The notes beneath the pieces are model-generated. The model did not search any database. It saw only the letters and a program-made list of their open reading frames with translations, and was not told where the DNA came from. A stretch of DNA of 64,000 nucleotides from positions 20,152,846 to 20,216,845 of the forward strand of contig NC_088779.1 in the NCBI RefSeq assembly GCF_954871325.1. The letters are read 5' to 3'. The stretch comes from Gordionus sp. m RMFG-2023 (taxonomy: Eukaryota; Nematomorpha; Gordioida; Chordodea; Parachordodidae). Position 1 is the first letter of the stretch. Each line of letters begins with the position of its first letter. Below, in pieces: positions 21,961 through 34,143 of this stretch. The translations under genes and the position numbers were made by a program.

Positions 21961-24632
21961 TAATACTATTATTACCTTACTTACTGTATTTTACTCTACA
22001 TCTAAGCTTAACTAAATTTATTTCACTTACTTATTTTGCTTTCTGCTCTTCTATTTTAATAAATTTCATATGTAAATTTTTTTATAATATATTTATTTAA
22101 ACATAAATAATATTTAGAAGATCAAGATTCTGTACTTAATCTTAAACAGCAATTAACTTGGCTTGAATCTACATTACTTTTAGCTTACCCTAAATTAAGC
22201 TACAGATAAATTTAAAAAAACAGAATCCCTACAATTTTAAATACAAATAATAGTTAATAAAATGGCTTAGATTATGGCATTAAAATGAAATTATAAATTA
22301 TGCATGATGCATCAAGCATTACCTTATATAATTATCAATCTAATGTTCTGATCGTTTATTTATACATTATAGAGTTATAAGAAATCTAAAAATATTTTGT
22401 ATACATTTTTCTTATATAAATAATTTGATCATATTGTTCATATCTAATAGTATGTTTTAAATGCATTCGTTTAAATTAGACAGCATTTTTTTTTGTTTTA
22501 AATTTAGACGTTTCATATTAAAAAATAAAAATTAACGGTTCAATTTAAACATAGCTGCGGTTACGTTTTTTATTTGCGGTTTGAAACGCTGTGTTAAAAC
22601 GTTCAATTTGTGCCTATAACGAAAGAAAAAAAAAATTAATTTAAGGCTGTGACCTAAATATTGAAAATATAATTAATTAAATTTGTTAACTTTTAATGAA
22701 AAGATAGAAAATAAAATAGTGGTCTAAATAATTTTTCGAATTACGAAAATTTATTAATTTTCTTAAAATAGAGATTAATAAAAATTTAAAGAAAAAACGA
22801 TTAAGTATTATTAATTTATATTTTTCAAATTATAATAAGAAATAAGCAGTTATATTTGTCCTAATTTTTGTGATTGTGTGATAAAAATGTTAATTGATTA
22901 TAATATATTTTTATAGATGCAAATTTTAATTGTTAGAGTTAAGAAATTGTTTTGTAAAAAGTAAAAAAAGAAAAGTTTGTTAGATTGATATGTAAATTTT
23001 AGTGTTTTTGTATAAATAGTGAGATAGAAAATGTAATGATTGATTGAGAAGGGAAAAGTTTTATTTTTTGCTTTATAATTTTTGTTAGTTTTTTTTTATA
23101 ATTTTATTTTATAGTGATTATTAGGTTAATAAATTAGTTACTATCTTCAATTATTAATCTTAATAATTATTAAATTAGAAATGGGAATAAAATTCTCTCT
23201 TATTAAAACGTACAATTTTACAGTATTAATCAAATTGGGAAATCGATATATTGAAAACAAAAGGGAAGTATAAAAATAATTTGGTAGAGATTATAAATGT
23301 CAAAATTTATAAAACTTAAAAAAAAAATTTAATGGAAGATTTTGGTCATGTTTCATAATTTTATAAAGTTATGAAAATTTATAACTTTTGAGGTTTTTAA
23401 AAAATATTTAGGTCACAACCAAATATAAAAATTTGGAGTCCAATACAATAGCAAAACAAAACATATATAATATTGTAAACAATTTATGATTGGATTTAAA
23501 ATGAAAAAAAAGAATTAGAATGAGATTTAAATTAAAAATAATATAAGATAATGAAAATAAATAAAATGCTGAATATGCAAAAAATTTTAAACCAAGCAAA
23601 GTCGAAATTATTTATTGATTTTAAAGACCTGACCTGGTGCGTAATTTATCATTTAAAAGTATCATATATCAATTTATTTTTATTAAGTTGATTAAATAAA
23701 AATTGCTAGAAGCTTAGTCCTAATCCCATAGAATTTCAAATTATCTTTGTATTTAAATAAGTGAGAAAAAACATGATTTTCTATTATTTTTTAAAATATT
23801 TTTTACATGCGATTTAAAAAAATAAATAAGTGTGCGGCCGAAATGGCCCAATTAAAGATTTTCCTGACCCGGCCATCGGCTGTAGGCCCCTAAAATTTTT
23901 TTAATTTGTTTAAAAAATAAATAGAAAAAGTGTCCAAGTTTTAAAGTGTACAGGTTAGGGGTAAGTTTCTAAAGAAATAGGGAGTAAAAATGAGGTAGAG
24001 CCAAGGTGTGCTAGACTCTTTAGAATTCTGGGGCTAATTGAGTGTCTAAAATATAAAAAAAGCGATAAATGAATATTTTTGCTTAGATTTGTCTTTTAAA
24101 ATTTTTTTTAAGGTGGCTCTCTAAAATTTTTACAGGGCTCAAGTCCCCAATAGACCCTATTAGCGACGACGGTAGTGGATTATTTAAGCATGTTATGTTT
24201 TAATTTTATTCTCTCGTGAAAAGGCTAGTTTAAGAAAATATTATTATTTAAAAAGGAGAGGAAAATAAAATATATAAATTCAGAAAAATAGAAAGTTTAG
24301 GAGTGAAAAAGGAGAGAAACAATTGGGAAATCAGAGACAAGATACCGTAAACAGTCGATCTACCAGAGGAGTAATTATGTTGAACAGAAGTAGATAAAAC
24401 TAAGCACTATCTAGGTATGAGCCATGACCAAAGAGGAAATTTGTGGTTGAAGGCTGATTTCAATATTAAATGGGATTTCTTGGCAATAGATATATAATTT
24501 TGAGGCATCCCGAAGGAAGGATTGCGAAAAGTTAATTGTTGTAAAATTATCTATATTACAATTCAACAATTGGCATCGCAACGTCATTCGATCATTACGT
24601 CACGTGATTGTTGTTTAGTCATGTCATCATAA
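21961..24632. other. AT-rich intergenic stretch with one GC-motif patch
   Basis: No gene supported. Near 23830-23890 there is a small patch (tgcggccgaaatggccc, gacccggccatcggc) like the GC motifs of local hAT elements, and near 24110-24180 another possible element end. Short open frames here are AT-driven. Confidence 0.4.
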
Positions 24633-24640
24633 CCTCATTG

Positions 24641-25768
24641 CATAGGCGTAGTAGGGGGGGGGGCAAGGGGAAACTCCCCCCTTCTGAAATTTATCACTTT
24701 TGTAAATTAGCTAATAAAAAATATCCCCCTTAGTCTTCCCCCCAATCCCTGACCCTTAAAATATGCATATATCTTAAACAATAATTTGAAAGAAAGAATG
24801 TAAAAGTTGATATTTTTTTATAAAACTATTCATCATAATTTATACATTTTTGGGAAAATAAATTTATAAATATATAAAATGAACCAAAAATGTTTTTTAA
24901 TAAATGGAAAATAAGCTAAAGATAAGTCTTAAGGCAAAAGTGAAATGTATTATAATTATTAAAAATAGATCTATAAAATTACTAAATAATATAATATATC
25001 AAATATAATTTTTTATAAAGTGAGTAATTACTTATTTATCTTAATAAAAGTAAAATATAATTATAAAACTATTGATAGAATTAAATCATAAATTAAATAA
25101 AAATATTAAAGCACAATACAAACAGTGGAATATTATATGTCGTAGATTTACAGTATACCTAATTTTATCAATTATCATATGACAATCAAGTAATTTTTAC
25201 AAATATAGCGAATTATATATTTTACAGAAAACTATAAAATATTGATAAGGTCATCAGAAAATATCTGTTAAAGACATTGTGGGAGGAATAATAGGAAGAT
25301 TAAATTTTAATATCATTTCTTAGTTAAAATAAATAGATGGCGTTAAATAATTGAATGCAAATTGTTGCTATATTCATTATCAAGAGTATTGATTAGTAAA
25401 ATCTGTTAAATTATTAACTGTAATATATTCTCTAACTGTCAAATATGTCTGTAAAAGTGGAATTTTACCTAGTATTTTGTAACTAATTCTATAGAGGAAT
25501 ATCAACTATATGTCTACTTACATTTTATAAATAAATTTCTTAATTGTTTGGAATAAATTAATACCATGTTTTTATATTAATGTATATACAAGTAATTTAT
25601 TATTTTTTATATAAACTAATAAAAATATTTTATGACTATATATAGACTAAAATAACCCGGCCGAAGGCCGGGCAAAAGCGGGCCGAAAGCCCGCCCAAAA
25701 GGAAGTCTGGGGCAAAGCCCCAGTAATTTTTTAATTCCCCCCTTAGGAAAATCCTTGCTACGCCTATG
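24641..25768. mobile_element. Non-autonomous hAT with CATAGGCGTAG ends and hairpin block
   Basis: CCTCATTG flanks it exactly at 24633-24640 and 25769-25776. The termini are CATAGGCGTAGTAGG plus G run and the inverted CATAGGCGTAGCAAGG. Just inside the right end (about 25655-25722) are three successive perfect short hairpins: ccggccgaaggccgg, gcgggccgaaagcccgc and ctggggcaaagccccag. The core is AT-rich without a recognisable transposase. The hairpin block recurs near 26160-26220 and 26671-26690 in the neighbouring hAT, indicating relatedness. Confidence 0.9.
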
Positions 25769-26219
25769 CCTCATTGACAAAATAGCCGGAAAAGATCATT
25801 TCTGATAACAAAGTTAGGTCAAGGTATAAGAGCCTTTGGTATTTTGCACTATAAGATTTTTTGTCACAATTTATAGTTTTTTAAATCGTGAGTCTAGAAG
25901 TGATGCCAACAATTAAAATACTATTTTGCAAATCGCAAACAAGAATTCGTAGGGCAAGTTTATTTAATAAATTTTCCTTAATTGAAATAATTTCCAAGCT
26001 ATAATTATCATTACTATTAAATGCGTTTTTATTTTCTTTCTGAAAAGTATTGCCAAATTAAGATAGAAATCCAACTGTTTCTTTAAATTTCGAAAGATCT
26101 CTACGAGATCTAATAGTTCATTGGCGTATCCAGGATTTTCTTATAGAGGGGGGGGGGATTTCCTGGGGGCTTTGCCCCTAAACCCCTTTTACCTGGCCTT
26201 TGGCCAGCTTTCCCCCGGC

Positions 26220-26671
26220 TAGCGTCTACATGAGCGAGAGGGGTAGGAACAGTTTGCATCCTATTTTTTGAGGGGGTAGGCGTAGGCGGCTTTAATGGGG
26301 GTAGGATAAATTTTTTGGGGGATTATCTATTGAATTTTGAGATGAAATAGGACAAAATTTATTGCTGTAAAAATTAATAATTTTATTATAGAACTATTAT
26401 AATACAATTCATCGGTTAAATCTATAAATTGCAAACAATTATACATATTGTTTTCCAAATAAAACTTTCTGCTATCCTTTTAAATTACATTTAAAAGGTA
26501 GATATTTCAGCAAGCTCATAAAGTTATAATAATAAATTCATTGTAAATAATGGAGGATTTAATTTTATTTATTATCTAAAAAATAAATCCTTCAGAAATT
26601 TTTTTAGGGGGGTAGGCAAAGGTTTTTGAAGGGGGTTTGCATCCAGTGAAAATCCTATCATGTAGACGCTG
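26220..26671. mobile_element. Nested hAT MITE with CAGCGTCTACATGA ends
   Basis: CCCCCGGC is duplicated at 26212-26219 and 26672-26679. The ends are TAGCGTCTACATGAG and, inverted, CAGCGTCTACATGAT. This 452-bp insertion breaks the GC hairpin block of the surrounding hAT; the block continues on the far side as cttcggccggg. It has gggggtagg-type motifs near both ends and no coding capacity. Confidence 0.85.
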
Positions 26672-27082
26672 CCCCCGGCCTTCGGCCGGGTCTTATGTTT
26701 TAGCTATTCTATTAAATTATTCATAATTTAATAATAATTATATTTCTAATTTTAACTATTATTTACTAACTTGTGCTTATGGATATTACAAGCCTATTTT
26801 TTATTATTTCAAGTTAGGTATATTATATTTAATAAAGTTTTTTTAAATGTAAAGTTTTTTTAAATATAAAGTTGAAATAAAGTGTAATGTCATTTTTTTT
26901 ATAAAATTTGCTTTAAAAACTAGCCTCAGCTTAAATTCTCATACAATATAAGTAGAATATAATTTTTTTATTGAAAATACTAATAGTAGTGTGTATAAAA
27001 TATTGACTAGAAAATAATTAAATTAACAAGTTTTTTTTTAACTTCTTATCAAATACAATATTTTACAAAATATTTTCTATAA

Positions 27083-27729
27083 TTATAATGTGATTTTTAA
27101 TTTTCGTGGGAATGTTGCCAATTCATCAAGAATTTCGTTTGTTGTTGGAACCAAATCTCTGTGGATATTTAACAGAGCTAACCCATTTGGCCGAGATTCA
27201 GTACTTCGTAAATATGTTTTCAACCTTCTCAAGTTGGAAAAAGTCCTTTCATTCGTACATGTTGTAATATGCAAACATGCAAGAATATAAAACAACTTTA
27301 AAATATTAGGAAATTGAGCCAAGGTTTCTTTACACCGATTGAGCGCATCAATAGCATGCTCAGGTAAAATAGCTAAACGTAGTAAATATTTATACCACAA
27401 TTCGAATTCACTGATTAAATTTATTTCAGTATCAATCTCATAGGAATAAAATTTTGCTAAATATTTAATTTTACCAATAGTGGCATTAGAAAACGAAGAA
27501 GGATCTTTGGGTAATAAAACTTGAAGATTGCTAAAGACTTGTTTTTTTTATCTAAAAACCGTACTTTTATTTGCGATAAAAAAGTATCTAAGAATGGGAT
27601 GAAAATGGATATTTTATAATATTCTTCAGTTGAGCCAATATTTATTTTACATCTCAATAATGGCCTAGATGCTAGACGAGGTTTAATTAGTGTTATAACA
27701 TAAAATTTAGCCTTCAATTCAACGTCTAG
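27083..27729 (-). pseudogene. hAT transposase C-terminal part (DUF4371/ZMYM-type)
   Basis: Minus strand. An open frame at 27400-27083 carries ALNRCKETLAQFPNILKLFY and then the dimerisation block NERTFSNLRRLKTYLRSTES and NGLALLNIHRDLVPTTNEI, ending at the expected C-terminus. Upstream, 27729-27457 continues in other frames with DVELKAKFYVITLIKPRLAS, which aligns with the CLPRL block of copy C. At least one frameshift separates the two parts. This is the closest thing here to a source for the A-D non-autonomous family. Confidence 0.8.
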
Positions 27730-27737
27730 ATAAATAT

Positions 27738-29473
27738 CAGAGACCTGCAGAGGTACCATTTGCACGGCCCGGCCCGGATTTAAAAATTTCAGGCCCGGCT
27801 CGGAATTTTTTAAAATTATATTCGACCTGGTATATACAAAAATTCACCTATGAGGTATTTTACCATATTTTTCAGCGAGTATTATCGCTTATTATTTAAA
27901 AATGCATGTAAAAAGCTAATATTTTGAGAATATTATATTGAATTTATAAAAATTATAAAACTGTTATTTATAAAAATGGATATTTTGAGCATATACTATA
28001 TTTTATATTGCATTTATAAAAATAAAACTAATATTCATAAAAATGGTAATAATATTTTGAGCATATACTATATTTTATATTGCATTTAAAAAAAATAAAA
28101 CTAATATTTACTTTATAAAAATGGAAAATATTTTGAGAATATAATATATTGTATTTAATTTACTATTTAATTTATAAAATAAAAATAAATCGCTATTTAA
28201 AAAAATGCATGTATAATAAATAGTATTTTGAAAATATAATCTAATTGCACAATATTAATATAATTTATTTTATAAAATAAATTTTTATCAAAAGAAGATA
28301 ATTGTATTATATAATATTGTAAAAAAAAAATAATGAAAAATGTTGGATTAAAAACTTTCATGACTCAAGGTAAATATAATAAATGCAATAAATATTTGAC
28401 AGTTTGCAAAATAAAAAACCATCATGATTGACGAAACCCTATACTCAAAAAAGATATTAAAAATTCACAAATTATAATGAAGAAAGAGAAGCATATCTAC
28501 CTTTTCAGGTTGAAGATTACTTCTTCTTTCTTCAAGAATTCTCCCAGTAGTGGAAAAATTCCGCTCACAGCTTGCACTTAAAGCAGATTCGCTTTGATGA
28601 GCCGCCCACCACTCTAACAAATTATCCACCTTAAATGTTTTATCTATTATTTATGTAATTATAATATTCATCATCGGGTATTGACATATTACCAGAATTA
28701 CCATCGCCCCATTTGTCATAAAACGATTCAGTTTGTTTAACAACAGTCGTAATTTGACTGGTCGATGGTATTTCATTTACTTCCTGAGCCTCTTGTAATT
28801 TAATATAATCTTTTATATAGTTTTCCGTCATCTTGCGAACTGTCCCTGACTACATACGTAATTGCTTGAATTTGGGACAGAGAAAAAGAGAAATAAAATG
28901 ATACTTGTGTAAAACAAATTTTTCAATTAAAGAATGCTTTATATTAAGTAAAATCAATTTTATTTCTCCTTTTTCGCTTTTACAAACTTTAAGAAGTGAT
29001 ATTCCTTTATTTGATTGTTTTGGTAAAATATATTCTAAAAATTTAGATATGAATTATAAAAAAATATATTAATAATACTTGAATATTGGGGCTTATTTAA
29101 GATATTCCTTTATTTGATTGTTTTGGTAAAATATGTTGTAAAAATTTAGATATGAATTATAAAAAAATATATAAATACTTTGAATAAATATAAATTTGCA
29201 GGAAATTAATAATTAGATCGATCTGTGGGTGTTAGGTAGTGTTAACATCACCCAATATTATATTAATCATAACTATAATATAAAGTAATCTTATAACCAT
29301 TAACTCATAATGTAAAAATTTTTATAAAAAATATTAAGGCCCGGCCCGGCCAGGGTTTAACAATCTTAGGCCCGGCCCGGATATATTAAAAAAATTTTTT
29401 TTTAGGCCCAGCCCGGGTATATTTAAAAAATTTAGGGCCAGGCCGGGTTTAGGGCCGGGCCTGCAGGTCTCTG
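27738..29473 (-). mobile_element. Nested hAT with CAGAGACCTGCAG ends and own transposase trace
   Basis: Exact 8-bp duplication ATAAATAT at 27730-27737 and 29474-29481. The ends are CAGAGACCTGCAGAGG and, inverted, CAGAGACCTGCAGGCC, with GGCCCGGCCCGG arrays inside both. It contains AT-rich imperfect tandem repeats (about 80 bp, 27898-28230) and a direct duplication of about 100 bp near 29000-29175. A minus-strand hAT C-terminus lies at 28500-28640. This is the longest member of the family whose short deletion derivatives sit inside copies A-D. Confidence 0.9.
28470..28831 (-). pseudogene. hATC dimerisation domain remnant of the nested hAT
   Basis: On the minus strand one frame reads LLEWWAAHQSESALSASCER followed by FSTTGRILEERRSNLQPEKV and DMLLFLHYNL, ending in a stop. 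This is the classic hAT C-terminal dimerisation domain of BED-type transposases. A short upstream open piece at 28831-28640 (QEVNEIPSTSQITTVVKQTE) is probably linker. The catalytic core is missing, consistent with an internally deleted element. Confidence 0.85.
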
Positions 29474-29481
29474 ATAAATAT

Positions 29482-29760
29482 TATGAAATATTTATCTACA
29501 TTCATTCTTATTCCTGTTCATATATATTTTCCGCCAAATCAATAACATGAACCAAATCTAAATTTGGTTTTTGTAAATTTCTACAAATTAGTGAGATAAA
29601 AATAATTTATTGATGCAACTAGCAGCAATGATAAACTCTGATTGATCAATTGAATTCAATAATGATATCGCTTCTGACGACACACTACATTTTTTCCAGC
29701 CTCATTTAACTTTCGTATTTCTATTTCTTCTGTTCTACAAAATGGAAGTAAAAATAAAAA
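29482..29760 (-). pseudogene. Upstream part of the interrupted hAT transposase
   Basis: Minus-strand frames contain SIDQSEFIIAASCINKLFLS-like sequence (after LLNSI), matching the segment that precedes the catalytic region in DUF4371/ZMYM-group hATs. It directly abuts the target duplication of the nested element, and the same gene resumes at 27729. Decayed. Confidence 0.55.
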
Positions 29761-30100
29761 ATATTTAAAAAATTATAGATATATATTAATAATTAAAATA
29801 TTATTAAAAATACTTATTAATTCTAACTCACTACTAATTTTGAATTTAATAAAATAAATATATATAATAATAAAATAAATTATCGTTTGATTTCAATCTC
29901 TTTGACTAAATATTTTTACATTTTATTAATATTTTTGAATAATATGTTGGAAAATTGATATTCAAATATTTGTAAAATTTTGATTGGAACGGGGGGGGGG
30001 GGTAATTTTTATTAGCTTAAAATGATATTTATGAAAACAGTCAAATTTGCGATTGGGGGGAGATTCCCCCCCCCCTATTGGTTACGCGCCTGTAATAGTT

Positions 30101-32089
30101 TGAAAGTTTGAGCTAGTCTTCCAAATCTTTTATAATATTAAGCTCTAGATAGTATAATTAATATAATTTGCCATTTGGTTCGAGCTAATTTTTATGTTTT
30201 CATTGGAAATGCCATTTTGAAAACGGGATCAAGGTATGGATCAGTGCTGTCAAGATCTAGCATATCCGATGTTAGATTTAATGCATTTGTGATAGCACTA
30301 TACAATTGCAATGATATTGTCCAATTATTAGTTGAATGTATAAAATATAAAAATTATTTTTAAAAAATTTATGCAACGGTGTGATTTTTATAAACAGCGA
30401 CATCAAAAATATGCCCGGCGGGCTAAAGGCTGGCCGGCGCACAGGTCTATACATAAGTAACTTTTCAACCTTTCCAATGAATGGGAAATGGTCTCAGCGA
30501 TAGATCGGTGGTTAATATCATTAACAAATCTTTACCATTTGTACTAACCCTTGGCTATTCAAAGTTTTTCAATGTCTCTGGAATTTTAACTTCAATTTGA
30601 AGGCGTAATAGAACCTAAATTAATCTTCAATAATTGCATATATATTACTTATAGTAAATTATAAATACCTATAATATCAGTCAGAAACATAAAATGAAGC
30701 TTATCACTTTTTTTAAATTATAATACACTTATCTATATAATGAAAAAATATAAATGTTTAAGTATTTTAGTATGCCAGCAAATTTTTTGTCATTGCATTA
30801 ATTCAAGTTGTAAATATTAATTTTTTAAAAAATACTGATTTTTGACTTATGAAATCATTTAAAGTAGTTTTACGTTTTCGAAGTAACTTCTAAATTAATG
30901 GCAAGATTTTTGGGAATCAAATATATTTCGAAATATTTGTAATGTTTTATCTTTTAAAACATTAAAGAAATAGGAAGATATTTTTAACCTCTTTTAGAGC
31001 TTGAATTATGTCAGATACATCGCTTGGAGAACGGTACACAACACACAAGTAACCAAATAAATGAATTAATTAATATAGGGAAGAACGTTAAAACAAATTA
31101 AATTATGTATCATAAAATATCCTTTGAGGGATAATTAACCCATATGTTTAAAAAAGTTGTGAGCATTTTTGGATTAGGGAGTGACTTTGGCCGTGTAAAA
31201 AAAATTTCGGCAACACTTGTGTGCTAAAAGGCAAACTGTAAAATGTCACAAATCGGGCAGCACTTAGTGTCAATCAAAAAAGGAAAAGTCTCAAAGGTTT
31301 AGGAAAAAGTCCGATTAAAAAAGGAAAAGTGTCAAACAAATAAGGAAAAGGTCCAATCAGAAAAGGAAAAGTGTCAATCGAAAAAAGAAAATTTCCAAAA
31401 GGAAAAGCAATCAAAAAAGGAAAATTCTTATTCAAAAAAGTAAAATCGTAATATTTTTAAATTTCTTGACAATTTTTCTAATTTTTATTTATTTTTGTTA
31501 TTCCTTCTTATTTTATTTCTAACTTTTTGCGATTTCTTTACGTTATTTTTCTTACTGTTTCTCAATTTATTTCTATTTGCGATTTTCTTTATTTTCTTTA
31601 TTTTATTTTTCTTACTATATCTTCTCTCAATTTATTTTTCTTCTCATTTTTGATAATTCTTTTGTATTTTTAAAAATAATTTATAAATTTAGGTCCATTT
31701 TTTTAACAATTCTTTACGTTTTTTTTTCATCATACATACAATATTCTTTTTATGATTTTTTCATTGTAATCTTTTACATACATTTCTAACCTTTTCAATC
31801 TCTTTAAGTCATTTTTAATCTTTATTTTTTTGAGCTTTTCTCAATTTTTTTTCTTCTCATTTTTGATAATTTTAAAAATAAGAATTTAAAAATGATTATA
31901 TTTTATTAATTTACACATCGTTTGGTATTACACAAACTTATTTAATTTTAAAAAGGTACATTATAACCAAACGATTAATTTAATTTAGCAATTGTAATTA
32001 TAAATATTGTTACTTGTCTGCAAAAAAATAAATATAATTTAAAAGTGTAGCCTTCGGACATATACTTTCTTGTCTTTATGCGGCATACT
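30101..32089. other. Intergenic stretch with purine and pyrimidine tracts
   Basis: No gene supported. A CCCGGCGGGC/GCTGGCCGGC patch lies near 30412-30440. From about 31265 there is a run of degenerate purine-rich repeats, then an almost pure T/C-rich stretch to about 31860. The open frame at 31577-31789 is a by-product of the T-rich composition (Phe/Ser/Ile/Tyr only). Confidence 0.45.
31265..31450. repeat. Degenerate tandem repeat, about 20-bp purine-rich unit
   Basis: Variants of aatcaaaaaaggaaaagtgtc recur about eight times with irregular spacing. The G- and A-rich strand contrasts with the T/C-rich tract immediately downstream. Confidence 0.7.
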
Positions 32090-33280
32090 CGCCTTTGAAT
32101 TACACATCAAACAACTCCGGTTCTTATTTTCAATCTCTTTATTCACCCCAGGCTACCACACATATTCACAACTCCACTGCTTCATCCTTTCAACTCCTTG
32201 ATGTCCCGCATGAATCATTGCCTTTACCGCCTCCCTAAATTTGAATTGCACGACTCCACGATATCCTTGTACCACGCACTCGTCCACTATCATCAACTCT
32301 TTCTCTACAAGTTTAAACATATCCATCCTGCCATTGCTTTCGACCCAGTATATACCTTTAATCGGCGTCAATTCGAGATCCTTTAACGTAGCCTTTTCGA
32401 GTTCTTCCCACGTTACTGTTCCACCTCTAGATTTTACCACCACTATACAAATCAACGTCAGTTTTCCTATCAAATTCTTTCTATCTCTCCTCATCCAAAT
32501 TTTCCCTAGTTCCACACCGGACATAATATCGGGGAAATAGGTTTCTCTTCCACGCCGATACTTCAGCTGTACGTCAACGCCCCCCCCCCACCATTAATAA
32601 CAATCTCAATCTTGGCGACAGCATCAAAACTTTATTATTCTTTTTGAACTGGCATACCAGCGTTTTATGATCGGTAAATCACAAATCTACGACCGATCAG
32701 ATATTCTCGATACTTTGTAAGTTGAAATGAGGGCCAACGCTTCTTGCTCGATAATTGACTATCTTGTTTCTGCCATTTTAAATGTTTGTGAGTAAAACAA
32801 AACAATACAGACCTCTCCAACTCATATACACACTGTAATAATACTCCATCTACACCTTTATTAGACGCATCCACGGCCAAAACTACCTCCAGATCGTTAT
32901 TAAAGCATATCAGAATATGTTCCATACCAATTCGACATTTCAATTCTTAAAACGCTCCTTCCTGTGTCTTTTCCCATTCAAATCTTTCTCTTTTTTACAA
33001 TAATTTATGCAATGGCGCCGCTATATTAGCAAAACCTTCCACAAACTGGTAGATAATAATTTACCATCTATAGAACTGCACCTCTACTTTGTTACTCTGT
33101 CTCATCATGCTGGTTATTCCTGCCGTATTTTTAGCTAGCGGACTCACCACTCTCCCATTAATTCTGTGTCCTAGATACACCACCTTCATTGTTCCCAACA
33201 TACTCTTCTCGGCACTCGCCCGTTATTCCCAACATACTCTTCTCGGCACTAGACCACAATCCTTTTCCTTTAATTTTTAG
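32090..33280 (-). mobile_element. Ty3/gypsy-type LTR retrotransposon pol fossil
   Basis: A degraded piece of a Ty3/gypsy pol region on the minus strand. In order it shows the end of reverse transcriptase (YLGHRINGRVVSP near 33180-33120), RNase H (LAVDASNKGVDGVLLQ near 32880) and the zinc-binding N-terminus of integrase (H-x3-H type, AGHQGVERMKQWSC, near 32200). No LTRs, gag or integrase core are recognisable nearby, so it is a fragment with several breaks and looks old. Several overlapping short open frames here are shadows of this fossil. Confidence 0.85.
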
Positions 33281-34053
33281 GGAATACCTCCTAATCTCTA
33301 TATACCAATTATTATATCAATTTTTCATATATAGCCATAATGTGTAGTTTTTTTAGTAACATAATAGTGTCTTTAAAGAAATATAATTAATTTTTTCAAG
33401 AACAGAATCATATTTCTATGCTAGCTAGATTGTCAATTAAATACTATTTCTTAAAAAAATCACCATGTTTCTAAAGGATATTATGATTAAAGAACGGTGA
33501 TGAAGCATAGTTTACTAGTATGGAAGCAATTAATTTTGCAATTAGCTCAATAACCAATATGTTGAAGATTATTAGAAAACTTCTTTGTCTTTAAGTAAAA
33601 TGCTCAATTATACAATATAAAAGAGGTCCAATTTAAATGAATTATTCATTTAAAAAATGTGTGGAGATTTCTTTCAAAAATTGGCAACAAAATAATCATT
33701 TTTTTTTATTTGTATAAGTTTGATTTTCAAGCGTTATGAGCTATTTATTAGAGAATGTTTAGATATTGTTGATTATGCGGAATTAATTTTATTATGTTAT
33801 GTTATGTGTTGCAATTAATTTTTAAAATAATATTTTGACTTTGGGCACACTCATAATGTATAAACATCTTTATTTAAATTAATGACTCCTCTTTCCTCTA
33901 ATTCATATTCCAATAAAAGACAAATTAGTTAAAATTTTTTGAAATAACATAGAGATATCATTATATAAATTGAAAATCGATTTAAATAACACAATTACAA
34001 AATTTATAATACCTAGAGGAATCTTATGTAAACATTTTTTTAAATATATTTTT
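33281..34053. other. Upstream flank of the SLC5 gene
   Basis: AT-rich, with no element or ORF supported. The 5' untranslated region and promoter of the transporter should lie here, but no motif can be singled out. Confidence 0.45.
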
Positions 34054-34143
34054 ATGAACGAAGAAACTTTTACAACATTAAAAGCTGGAGACATAGCAGC
34101 AGTGGCTCTTTATTTCATATTAGTTTTAGGGGTTGGATTTGTT
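34054..34143 (+). CDS. SLC5 exon 1
   Basis: Start codon exon. [20 protein letters not shown] leads into the first membrane helix, ending GVGFV before GTAAGA, phase 0. The frame runs on for ten codons past the donor, but the homology stops there. Confidence 0.9.

Larger units (their letters stand above)
26119..30092 (-). mobile_element. Larger hAT with transposase remnant, hosts two nested hATs
   Basis: TAATAGTT lies at 26111-26118 and 30093-30100. The termini are CATTGGCGTATCCAGG and, inverted, CAGGCGCGTAACCAAT, each next to a G run, so it is a relative of the composite copies A-D. Without the two nested elements and their duplications it would be about 1.8 kb. The minus strand holds a DUF4371/ZMYM-type transposase remnant, the best preserved of this group here, split by the insertion at 27738-29473. 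Frames are interrupted, so it is not autonomous. Confidence 0.9.

Noticed and set aside
31577-31789. 70-codon ORF with membrane-like sequence
   Set aside because: It consists of Phe, Ser, Ile, Tyr and Leu from a T-rich tract and has no features beyond composition.
32198-32540. Plus-strand ORFs of 62 and 99 codons
   Set aside because: Antisense shadows of the Ty3/gypsy pol fossil.
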